Assembly (NCBI GenBank): GCA_031373785.1
Contig: JANMNE010000072.1
Coordinates: forward strand, 1 to 54,333
DNA length: 54,333 nucleotides
From: JAENVT01 sp031373785
GTDB lineage: Bacteria > Actinomycetota > Acidimicrobiia > Acidimicrobiales > Ilumatobacteraceae
Reading direction: 5' to 3'
Made by a program: the position numbers and the translations under genes. The notes under the pieces are model-generated. The model was not told the origin of the DNA, did not search any database, and was given only the letters and a program-made list of their open reading frames with translations. This document shows, piece after piece, positions 42,584 to 50,046 of the stretch (positions within the stretch are counted from its first letter, which is position 1; every line of letters begins with the position of its first letter).

Positions 42584-43243
42584 ATGGGGCTCGCCGCGCA
42601 CATCGCCAAGCGGTTCAGTCGGCCCGGCATGGGCGACGATGATCTCCGCCAGGTCGCGATGCTCGGCCTGGTCAAGGCGGTCGACCGATTCGACCCCGAC
42701 TACGGCGTGCCCTTCGCGGCGTTTGCCGGCAGCACCATTGAAGGGGAACTGAAGCGACACTTCCGGGACCACAGTTGGGTCGTGCGGGTGCCGCGCTCTG
42801 CCAAGGACCTTCACCTGATGGTGCGCCGCGCGACGGACGAACTGGTCCAGCTATCGGGTCGGTCTCCGTCCGTCGACGAGATCGCCACCCATCTCGAGAT
42901 CGATCGTGACGATGTGCTGCGTGGGCTTGCCGCATCGTCCGCCTACCACGTCGGAACGATCCAGGCCGGTAGCAACGATGGCGATCAGGAGACACCGTTG
43001 GACCGGATCGACGCGCTGGCGTCGGAGGAGACGGGGTACGCACACGCCGCCGACGCGGACCTGGTCGAACGCCTGCTGGTGCAGTTGCCCGAGCGCGAAC
43101 GAGAGATCGTGAGGTTGCGATTCTACGAACAGCAGTCGCAGGAGCAGATCGCTGCCGCAGTGGGTGTTTCGCAGATGCAGGTGTCGCGTCTGCTGCGTGC
43201 GTCATTCGAGAAGATGCGCGACTGGATGGATGCCGACACGTAA
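42584..43243 (+). CDS. SigB/SigF-type sigma-70 family factor
   Basis: This is a sigma factor of at least 219 residues. Region 2: DDDLRQVAMLGLVKAVDRFD and PFAAFAGSTIEGELKRHFRD, then WVVRVPRSAKDL. Region 3: SGRSPSVDEIATHLEID. Region 4: LPEREREIVRLRFYEQQSQE, QIAAAVGVSQMQVSRLLRAS. Homology extends upstream of the first ATG (RSIRNRLVERH at about 42545-42577, with acidic sequence before it), but that frame has no ATG, GTG or TTG back to the TAG at 42470. A GTG at 42474 lies in another frame. See findings. Confidence 0.9.
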   Translation: MGLAAHIAKRFSRPGMGDDDLRQVAMLGLVKAVDRFDPDYGVPFAAFAGSTIEGELKRHFRDHSWVVRVPRSAKDLHLMVRRATDELVQLSGRSPSVDEIATHLEIDRDDVLRGLAASSAYHVGTIQAGSNDGDQETPLDRIDALASEETGYAHAADADLVERLLVQLPEREREIVRLRFYEQQSQEQIAAAVGVSQMQVSRLLRASFEKMRDWMDADT

Positions 43244-43326
43244 CCCCGTCGACGTGTCACCCGAAGGGGTGATCCTCGGGCTGTGGAGTAGGCAGGTCAG
43301 GGCATCACCGAGTACCGTTTCGGGCC

Positions 43327-43632
43327 ATGTCCGACCTGGGTGCGCGCTTAGAGATTTCCGCCAGTTCCACCGGCTGGGAAGTCTCTGGTGAGATCGATGC
43401 TCACACGGCGCCCACGCTGGCAGCTGCGATGGCGGAGCTGCCGACCGGCGTGGTCACGATCGATATGGCGGGCGTGTCGTTCATGGACTCGAGCGGCTTG
43501 CGTGTCTTGATCGAAGCGGCAACGAGGGCCCGCGACGGGGGCGGAGACTTGGTCATCGCCAACCCCACGCCGGGCATCACCCGCCTCGTCGAGATCAGTG
43601 GTCTCGGCGGACAGTTGCGTCTCGACGGCTGA
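43327..43632 (+). CDS. STAS-domain anti-sigma factor antagonist
   Basis: This is a 101-residue RsbV/SpoIIAA-type protein. GWEVSGEIDAHTAPTLAAAM and VVTIDMAGVSFMDSSGLRVL carry the usual phosphorylatable Ser motif (DSSGLRVL). Unphosphorylated, it would bind the RsbW-type protein and free the sigma; the RsbU-like phosphatase at 38-40 kb would reactivate it. It follows the sigma gene by 83 bp. Confidence 0.92.
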   Translation: MSDLGARLEISASSTGWEVSGEIDAHTAPTLAAAMAELPTGVVTIDMAGVSFMDSSGLRVLIEAATRARDGGGDLVIANPTPGITRLVEISGLGGQLRLDG

Positions 43633-43698
43633 CCCCGCCGATCACGTATTGCGGTTGAAGACGGAAGATCCGCCGGGGCCGGCCGCGATCCAACGTGG

Positions 43699-43743
43699 TC
43701 GGGCGCGAAACCACCCGCCTGGAGCTACCGAAATCGCGCCCGA
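43699..43743. repeat. Hairpin repeat unit 1
   Basis: TCGGGCGCGA (43699-43708) and TCGCGCCCGA (43734-43743) pair perfectly. The 19-bp 3' arm CTACCGAAATCGCGCCCGA (43725-43743) recurs exactly 50 bp later. It stands in the 261-bp gap after the STAS gene, where no gene is seen. Confidence 0.7.
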
Positions 43744-43752
43744 TGGCCCTGG

Positions 43753-43793
43753 TCGGGCGCGGAAATATGCCCGCCTACCGAAATCGCGCCCGA
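43753..43793. repeat. Hairpin repeat unit 2
   Basis: TCGGGCGCG (43753-43761) pairs with CGCGCCCGA (43785-43793). The 3' arm 43775-43793 is identical to that of unit 1, and both units share CCCGCCT in the loop. The tandem pair resembles REP-type elements or a double terminator between the convergent STAS and malate synthase genes. Confidence 0.7.
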
Positions 43794-43893
43794 CCACCTC
43801 GGAGAGAGGCGGAGCGCAGAGCCGGCGATCGGTATCTGTGGTGTGTCCCCTCAGTACCGGTCGCAGGTGGGGCAAAGGTTGGCTGGGGCGGCA

Positions 43894-46098
43894 CTAGTCG
43901 GAACGGTGCGCCTTGTGTTCCAGTCGTCGCGCATGCAGGATCGGCTCCGTATAGCCCGACGGTTGCTCGACGCCCGACAGCACGAGATCGCACGCTGCCC
44001 GAAACGCCGCGCCGTCGTACCCCGGTGCCATCGGCGTGTACTCGGGATCTTCGGCATTCTGACTATCGACCACGGTCGCCATGCGTCGCATCGTTGCTAA
44101 CACGATCTCGTGTGTCGCCACCCCATGAAGCAGCCAGTTGGCGATGTGCTGCGACGAGATCCGACACGTCGCCCGGTCTTCCATCAGAGCGACATCGCGG
44201 ATGTCAGGCACCTTCGAGCACCCCACGCCCTGGTCGACCCAACGCACCACGTACCCCAAGATGCCCTGAGCGTTGTTGTCGAGCTCAGCCTGGATCTCGT
44301 CCGCACTCCAATCGGTCGTCGGCGCCAACGGAATGCGCAACAGGTCGTCGAGCGTCGCCCGCGGCCCGTCTGCCGCGAGGGCGTGGGCCAGCTCACGCTG
44401 ACGCCGGTGCACCTCGACGCGGTGATAGTGGGTCGCGTGCAACGTCGCCGCCGTCGGCGACGGCACCCAAGCGCAATTAGCGCCGGCGAGCGGGTGCTGC
44501 ACCTTCTGCGCCAGCATGTCGGCCATCAGGTCGGGTGCTGCCCACATGCCCTTGCCGATCTGCGCATGCCCCGGCAGGCCGCAGGCAATGCCGACATCGA
44601 CGTTCCAATCCTCGTACGCCTGGATCCAGCGCTGCGACTTCATGTCGGTCTTGCGCACCATCGGTCCGGCCACCATCGAGGTGTGGATCTCGTCGCCGGT
44701 GCGATCGAGGAAGCCGGTGTTGATGAACGCAACGCGCGTCTTGGCGGCCCGGATGCACTCGGCGAGGTTGACCGTCGTGCGGCGCTCCTCGTCCATGATG
44801 CCGATCTTCACGGTGTTCGGCTGCAGCCCCAGCACGTCCTCGACCGAGGTGAAGATCTGATCGGTGAAGGCGACCTCGTCGGGCCCGTGCATCTTCGGCT
44901 TGACCACGTAGATCGAGCCGGTGCGGGAGTTGGCCGAGCTCGCACCCGGCAACATGCCGGGCATTGCGCACAGCACGGTGACCATCGCATCGAGCAACCC
45001 TTCGTACACGGGGGCCCCGTCGCGGTCGAGCACGGCAGGCGTCGTCATCAGGTGACCGACGTTGCGCACCAGCATCAGCGCCCGTCCTCGCCGGACGACG
45101 ACCGAGCCGTCGGGCGCCGTGAAGGACCGGTCGTCGGCGAGGCGACGCGTGAACGTCTGCCCCTTCTTGGTCACCTGCTCGGTGAGGGTGCCGGTGATCA
45201 GGCCGAGCCAGTTGTGGTAGGCGAGCGCCTTGTCGGCGCTGTCGACCGCAGCGATCGAGTCCTCGAAGTCCATGATCGACGTCACGGCGGATTCGAGTAC
45301 CACATCGGCGATGCCCGCCGGATCCGTCGAGCCGATGGCATGAGCTCGATCGATGATGATCTCGACCCCCAGCCCGTGATGCTCCAGCAGGATTGCAGTG
45401 GGCGCATCCGCATCGCCGGTGTACCCGGCAAAGGTCGCCGGGTCCTCGAGCGCAGCGGTTGACCCGTCGGACTGCGCGACCCTGAATGTTCCGTCGATCA
45501 CCCGATAGCCAGTGGCGTCGCCATGCGAGACTCGCCCGCCATCCGACCCGACCAGGGGGGTGACCTCGTCGAGCAGGGCGCGAACCCAGGCGATGACTCG
45601 GGCGCCGCGGGTCGAGTCGTAGGGACCGCCCGGTGGGTCCTCGCCGAGCGAGTCCGTGCCGTACAACGCGTCGTAGAGCGATCCCCAGCGTGCGTTGGCG
45701 GCGTTGATCGCGTAGCGCGCGTTCGTCACCGGCACGACCAGTTGTGGTCCGGCGATGGTGGTGATCTCAGGGTCCACCCGGTCGGTGTCGATGGTGAAGG
45801 CGGGCCCCGCCGGAACCAGGTAGCCGATCTCCTCGAGGAACGAGCGGTACCCGTCCGCGTCGTGAACGACGCCGAGGTGTTGGCGGTGCCAAGCGTCGAT
45901 CGATGCCTGCAGCGCCGCTCGGGTCGACAGCAGTTCGGTGTTGCGCGGCGACAGGTCATGGATCAATGCCGACAGTCCGTGCCAGAACCGCTCGGGGTCA
46001 ACACCGCTTGCCGGGAGCGCCTCGTTCTCCAGCACGTCGACCAGTTCCGCGCCGACCTGCAGCCCGGCGCGCTCCAGATACGTAGCAGGCGTGCTCAT
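43894..46098 (-). CDS. glcB: Malate synthase G
   Basis: This is a 734-residue glyoxylate-cycle enzyme condensing glyoxylate and acetyl-CoA to malate. Family segments: ARYAINAANARWGSLYDALY, RGARVIAWVRALLDEVTPLV, ESAVTSIMDFEDSIAAVDSA, YVVKPKMHGPDEVAFTDQIF, IKIGIMDEERRTTVNLAECI (reads VKIGIMDEERRT) and GKGMWAAPDLMADML. The length matches the G isoform (about 720-730). Isocitrate lyase is not in the window. It begins 10 bp after the LLM gene stop, so the two may be cotranscribed. Confidence 0.96.
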   Translation of the reverse strand: MSTPATYLERAGLQVGAELVDVLENEALPASGVDPERFWHGLSALIHDLSPRNTELLSTRAALQASIDAWHRQHLGVVHDADGYRSFLEEIGYLVPAGPAFTIDTDRVDPEITTIAGPQLVVPVTNARYAINAANARWGSLYDALYGTDSLGEDPPGGPYDSTRGARVIAWVRALLDEVTPLVGSDGGRVSHGDATGYRVIDGTFRVAQSDGSTAALEDPATFAGYTGDADAPTAILLEHHGLGVEIIIDRAHAIGSTDPAGIADVVLESAVTSIMDFEDSIAAVDSADKALAYHNWLGLITGTLTEQVTKKGQTFTRRLADDRSFTAPDGSVVVRRGRALMLVRNVGHLMTTPAVLDRDGAPVYEGLLDAMVTVLCAMPGMLPGASSANSRTGSIYVVKPKMHGPDEVAFTDQIFTSVEDVLGLQPNTVKIGIMDEERRTTVNLAECIRAAKTRVAFINTGFLDRTGDEIHTSMVAGPMVRKTDMKSQRWIQAYEDWNVDVGIACGLPGHAQIGKGMWAAPDLMADMLAQKVQHPLAGANCAWVPSPTAATLHATHYHRVEVHRRQRELAHALAADGPRATLDDLLRIPLAPTTDWSADEIQAELDNNAQGILGYVVRWVDQGVGCSKVPDIRDVALMEDRATCRISSQHIANWLLHGVATHEIVLATMRRMATVVDSQNAEDPEYTPMAPGYDGAAFRAACDLVLSGVEQPSGYTEPILHARRLEHKAHRSD

Positions 46099-46108
46099 GG
46101 CCGTCTCA

Positions 46109-47158
46109 TCACGCGGCGGCCTCGAGTGCCGGCTTCACCTCGCTGCAGAAGAGGTCCATCGTCCGCTTGGCCTCGTCGAGCGTCATGTCGCCGGCGGGGA
46201 GTTGCAGCACGATGTAGTCGGTCAAGCCGGGCTCGAGGACGGCGGCGAAACGGTCCTTGATCTGCTCGGCAGTGCCGGCGCCGAACTGAATCGCCGCTTC
46301 CATGTGGGACATGATGTTGCGCAGTGGTCCGAGAGCGGCATCGCACTCCTCGTCGCTCAACACGAGATGGTCGAACTTGTGCACGTTCTGGGTCCGTCGC
46401 ATCAGACCACCCATCGTGCGCCGAACGACGTCGAGCGACTCGCTCTCCGTCGGGCTGATCGCCAGCACCATCGTGCAGCCGACCCGCGGCACCGAATCGG
46501 GCCCATCGACGCGATGCGTGTCGCCCCGGTGCGCGTTCCACGTCTCGACGTAGAGGTCGTGGGCGGCCTGGTCGATCGGTCCTGGCCACATCAGGTTCAT
46601 GCCGTGCCGACCGGCGGTGATCGGGCTCCCCGGGTACCAGAACGGGATCGGGTTCTGCACGGGCTTGGTCGACAGTGGAATCGTCGGGAAGTCGTAGAAC
46701 TTCGAGTTCTCGCTGCTGATCTCGCCGTTGGCGAACGCCTCGCAGATGATGCCGAGCACGTCGACGAAGCGCGCCTTCGAATCATGCCAGTTGCTGCCGA
46801 ACCAGTAGTGCTCGATGGGCGCAACGCCTCGGCCCACGCCGAAGTCGAGCCGGCCATTCGTCAGGTTGTCGACCACGACCATGTCCTCGATGATCCGCAC
46901 CGGGTGATGCAAGGGGAGCAGCTTCACCAGTGGCCCGAGGCGGATGTTCTTGGTGATCTGCGACGCCGCGGCGATGAACACCTCCTGGTTCGGTGCCATG
47001 CACAGATCCGTCCCGTGGTGCTCGGCGAGGTGAAAGCCGGCGAACCCGGCTTCGTCGGCCATTTTGATCAGATCGAGCCGGTCTCGCAACAGCTGCGGGG
47101 TCGAGGTGCCGGGTATGTCTTCGATGTGATCGAAGATACCGAATGTCGGCTTGACCAT
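46109..47158 (-). CDS. LLM-class (luciferase-like) flavin-dependent oxidoreductase
   Basis: This is a 349-residue TIM-barrel monooxygenase-type protein. It has the opening FGIFDHIED, GFAGFHLAEHHGTDL, LGPLVKLLPLHHPVRIIEDM, NGRLDFGVGRGVAPIEHYWF and PIPFWYPGSP, as in bacterial LLM enzymes using FMNH2. The substrate is unknown. A dyad (TCGTGT-N6-ACACGA) 49-66 bp upstream suggests control by a dimeric repressor. It heads the unit with glcB. Confidence 0.87.
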   Translation of the reverse strand: MVKPTFGIFDHIEDIPGTSTPQLLRDRLDLIKMADEAGFAGFHLAEHHGTDLCMAPNQEVFIAAASQITKNIRLGPLVKLLPLHHPVRIIEDMVVVDNLTNGRLDFGVGRGVAPIEHYWFGSNWHDSKARFVDVLGIICEAFANGEISSENSKFYDFPTIPLSTKPVQNPIPFWYPGSPITAGRHGMNLMWPGPIDQAAHDLYVETWNAHRGDTHRVDGPDSVPRVGCTMVLAISPTESESLDVVRRTMGGLMRRTQNVHKFDHLVLSDEECDAALGPLRNIMSHMEAAIQFGAGTAEQIKDRFAAVLEPGLTDYIVLQLPAGDMTLDEAKRTMDLFCSEVKPALEAAA

Positions 47159-47206
47159 GGATGTCCCTTCTCGTCCGCATGACGTGGCGAACTGTGGTGT
47201 TCGAGA

Positions 47207-47224
47207 TCGTGTCCGAGAACACGA
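47207..47224 (-). promoter_or_regulatory. Perfect dyad operator before the LLM gene
   Basis: TCGTGT (47207-47212) and ACACGA (47219-47224) form a perfect 6-6-6 dyad, 49 bp upstream of the LLM start and within the 190-bp divergent region shared with the cbiM relic. A repressor site is likely; the regulator is unknown. Confidence 0.45.
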
Positions 47225-47306
47225 CCGTTACACAAATTGTCGACCATCGCGCCGGCAACGCCTGGTTCGAGGGTTGACGTCGCCGGGGAGGTTTGCCAGA
47301 CTCGTT

Positions 47307-47323
47307 TTGCAAGTGGTTCGCAA
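47307..47323 (+). promoter_or_regulatory. Nur-like nickel operator before the cbiM/nikM relic
   Basis: TTGCAA (47307-47312), five bases, then TCGCAA (47318-47323) matches the Nur box tTGCaa-N5-ttGCAA described for the nickel-responsive Fur-family repressor of Streptomyces, with one difference. It lies 25 bp before the GTG of a nickel/cobalt transporter fragment, where a repressor should sit. Confidence 0.6.
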
Positions 47324-47348
47324 TACGGGTACGGCTCGAAGGGGTGTT

Positions 47349-47747
47349 GTGCACATGCCGGACGGATACCTCAGCCCGTCGACCTGTGGCACCCTGGGTG
47401 CGGCCATGGTCCCGTTCTGGGTCACCGCCGGTCGTCGGGTCCGCACGGTGATCACGTCGAGATACGTCCCATATGTCGCCCTCGGCGCCTCGTTCAGCTT
47501 CATCGTGATGATGTTCAACATCCCGGTGCCCGACGGCACGACGGCCCATGGTGTCGCCGGCACGTTGACCGCGATACTGCTCGGTCCGTGGGCCGCCGTG
47601 ATCGCCGTGTCCGCTGCCTTGTTCATCCAGGCGCTCTTCTTCGGGGATGGCGGTGTGCTGGCGATCGGCGTGAACTGCTTCAACATGGCCGTCGTCCAAT
47701 TGCACCGTCCCACCCGTGCTACCAGCGGTGCCGTGATCCCTGTGTGA
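47349..47747 (+). pseudogene. CbiM/NikM nickel-cobalt ECF transporter component, truncated
   Basis: The frame begins VHMPDGYLSPSTCGTL, the diagnostic N-terminus of CbiM/NikM in which the extreme N-terminal residues bind the metal. It continues with VPYVALGASFSFIVMMFNIP, GTTAHGVAGTLTAILLGPWA, FIQALFFGDGGVLAIGVNCF and NMAVV. After about 47695 the homology stops and an unrelated QLHRPTRATSG... tail ends at a TGA. Only about 115 of the usual 210-330 residues remain, and no CbiQ/CbiO genes follow, so it is almost certainly dead. Confidence 0.8.
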
Positions 47748-47922
47748 GGCTTACTCGGCTGGCGGTGTGACAAGTCCCCATCGTTGTGCCTGGGCCGCCG
47801 ATGAAACCTGCCCGGTCAGCTGGAAATGAGGAGACGTCTTGACGTGAAGGCCAGCGGCGGCAGCGTCGACGTGAGGCACGCAGACGTTTGACCGACCCCC
47901 GGTCTTGGGTAGAGAACCGCAA

Positions 47923-50046
47923 ATGACGGTCGCCGAAACTCGACCCGAGTCGATTGCCGCTTTGCGTTCGAGCGCCTTCGATCGGCTGAGCGCCTGCGCT
48001 GCTGTGATCGATGGATACGGAGCCATCCTCGACACGAACGAGGCATGGCGGTTGTTCGCCCACCTCAACGGTGGTTCGACAGCAACGACTGGTCCTGGTA
48101 CCAACTACCTGACGGTGTGCGATCGGTCTGCGATCCCCGCCGCGATCGCCGTCGCCCAGGGCCTCCGCCAGATCCTTGCGGGCGATCGCGAGCGATTCGA
48201 GTACGAGTATCCGTGCCCGTCACCGATCGAGGACCGGTGGTTCATGCTCAGCGCCTCGTCGGCGCCGGTCGATGCCGGCGCCGGCGCGGTGCTGTTTCAC
48301 GTCGACATCACCGCTCGCAAACTGATGACGGATCGTATGGTCGAGCTCGCCGAGACGGACACGTTGACCGGTCTTCCCAACCGTCGCGCTGCGACCCGAT
48401 TCATCGCGCAGCAACTGGTGTTGGCCCGGACGCGAGACCGACCCGTGTGGCTGCTCTACTTCGACATCGACGACTTCAAGGACGTGAACGACCGATACGG
48501 CCATCACGCCGGTGACGATCTGCTCTCCAAGGTGGCCGCTAGGACGACCAGGGCCGTGCGCCACCAGGATCAGCTCTGCAGGCTCGGTGGTGACGAGTTC
48601 GTACTCGTGTGCCCGGGCCTTGGCCAGCGGCAGGCCATGATCCTCGCCCAGCGCTTGCGTTCAGTGATGTCGGAACCATTTCAAATCGACGCCACAGAGG
48701 TGTTGAGCGGCATCTCTATCGGTGTGGCCTCGAGCCGGGCCGAGTCGACGGTCGACTCGCTGTTACGGGCCGCGGACGCGAACATGTACGAGGACAAGCG
48801 TCGACCGAGCCGCAAGTCCGCCGGCATCGCCAGCGTGGCGTGGCACGAATCTCCGTCTCGCGTCTTCCCGATGTGGGAGACACCGCCTCCGAACGACTTC
48901 GTCCTCCATGCGCTCGGTCTCCGCACCGAGGTCGCCGATGCGGTGATCGTCACGGACCTCGACGACTTCCGAGTTCAGAGCTTCAATCGCGCCGCGGAGG
49001 AGCTCTACGGTTGGAGCAATTCCGAGGTCGTCGGCCGGCCGCTGAACGAAGTCAACACCTGGCTCGGGTCCGAGCGGCAGCGCGTGCGCGCCGATCGGCA
49101 ACTGCACACCGAGGGACGGTGGCACGGCCAGCTGTCTGTGCGAAGTCGTGACGGCCACACGATCCAGTTGCTCGGGTCGACCACGTTGGTGCGCGACGAC
49201 AGCGGTCGAGCTATTGGCGCCGTGATGGTCAATCGGCCGGTCCCCGGCAACGTGCGTCCCCGCACCGGACGGCGTGTCGACCCCGCTGTGGCCGCACAGA
49301 TCCAGCAAGCAACGGCAAACAGTGAGTTCATCGTTCACTACCAACCGGTCGTGCAGCTCGCCGATCAGGTCGTGGTCGGCGTCGAAGCACTGGCGCGGTG
49401 GCAACACCCGAAGCGCGGCCTGCTGCCGCCGGACGAGTTCATCGACGATGCGGAACGCTCCGGACACATCATCGAGCTGGGTCAGAACGTGCTGCAGATC
49501 GCTTGCGGTCAGGCCCGAGCCTGGCTCGACGCGGGCGAAGACCTCTACCTCGCCGTCAACCTGTCCTGCGTGCAACTGTTCGATGACCGGTTGCCCGACC
49601 GACTCGTCGAAACCCTCGCTGCGACGGGCCTGCCCGCCGGCAAGCTGTGGCTGGAGATCACTGAGACGTCACTCGTGCAGGACCTCGACAAAGCCGCGCG
49701 GAGCCTGCACACGATCCGTGATCTGGGCGTGTCGATCTCGATAGATGATTTCGGCACGGGATGGGCCAGCCTGACGTACCTCCGGCAATTTCCCGTCAAC
49801 GCGCTGAAGATCGACCGCCTCTTCGTGGCCGGTCTCGGGCGGCGCACCCGCGACGCGGCGATCGCCCACTCGATCATCTCGCTTGCCGACGAGCTCGGCA
49901 TCGCCGTCGTCGCCGAAGGCATCGAGACCGCCGAACAGGCTGCCGCACTCGTCGAGTTGGGCTGTGTGTTCGGCCAGGGCTTTCTGTTCGGTCGCCCGGA
50001 ACCGGCTGGCCAGAAGCCGGGGATACAACGTCCGACCGTCAGCTGA
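47923..50046 (+). CDS. Soluble PAS-GGDEF-PAS-EAL cyclic-di-GMP protein
   Basis: This is a 707-residue protein without membrane helices. Order: PAS-like N-terminus (AVIDGYGAILDTNEAWRLFA; PCPSPIEDRWFMLSASSAPV), GGDEF (DTLTGLPNRRAATRFI; GGDEF at 222-226, with I-site RHQD five residues before), a second PAS at about 330-440 (VTDLDDFRVQSFNRAAEELY), then EAL (GVEALARWQHP, EAL at 488-490; LEITETSLV; DDFGTGWASL; AEGIETAEQ). Both catalytic motifs are intact. A PAS between GGDEF and EAL is an uncommon order. Its 3' end overlaps the convergent SDR gene by 8 bp. Confidence 0.92.
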   Translation: MTVAETRPESIAALRSSAFDRLSACAAVIDGYGAILDTNEAWRLFAHLNGGSTATTGPGTNYLTVCDRSAIPAAIAVAQGLRQILAGDRERFEYEYPCPSPIEDRWFMLSASSAPVDAGAGAVLFHVDITARKLMTDRMVELAETDTLTGLPNRRAATRFIAQQLVLARTRDRPVWLLYFDIDDFKDVNDRYGHHAGDDLLSKVAARTTRAVRHQDQLCRLGGDEFVLVCPGLGQRQAMILAQRLRSVMSEPFQIDATEVLSGISIGVASSRAESTVDSLLRAADANMYEDKRRPSRKSAGIASVAWHESPSRVFPMWETPPPNDFVLHALGLRTEVADAVIVTDLDDFRVQSFNRAAEELYGWSNSEVVGRPLNEVNTWLGSERQRVRADRQLHTEGRWHGQLSVRSRDGHTIQLLGSTTLVRDDSGRAIGAVMVNRPVPGNVRPRTGRRVDPAVAAQIQQATANSEFIVHYQPVVQLADQVVVGVEALARWQHPKRGLLPPDEFIDDAERSGHIIELGQNVLQIACGQARAWLDAGEDLYLAVNLSCVQLFDDRLPDRLVETLAATGLPAGKLWLEITETSLVQDLDKAARSLHTIRDLGVSISIDDFGTGWASLTYLRQFPVNALKIDRLFVAGLGRRTRDAAIAHSIISLADELGIAVVAEGIETAEQAAALVELGCVFGQGFLFGRPEPAGQKPGIQRPTVS

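Noticed and set aside
43640..43893. Tandem repeats at 43.7 kb as a CRISPR array
   Set aside because: Only two units, each an imperfect hairpin with similar rather than unique internal sequence, and no cas genes nearby.
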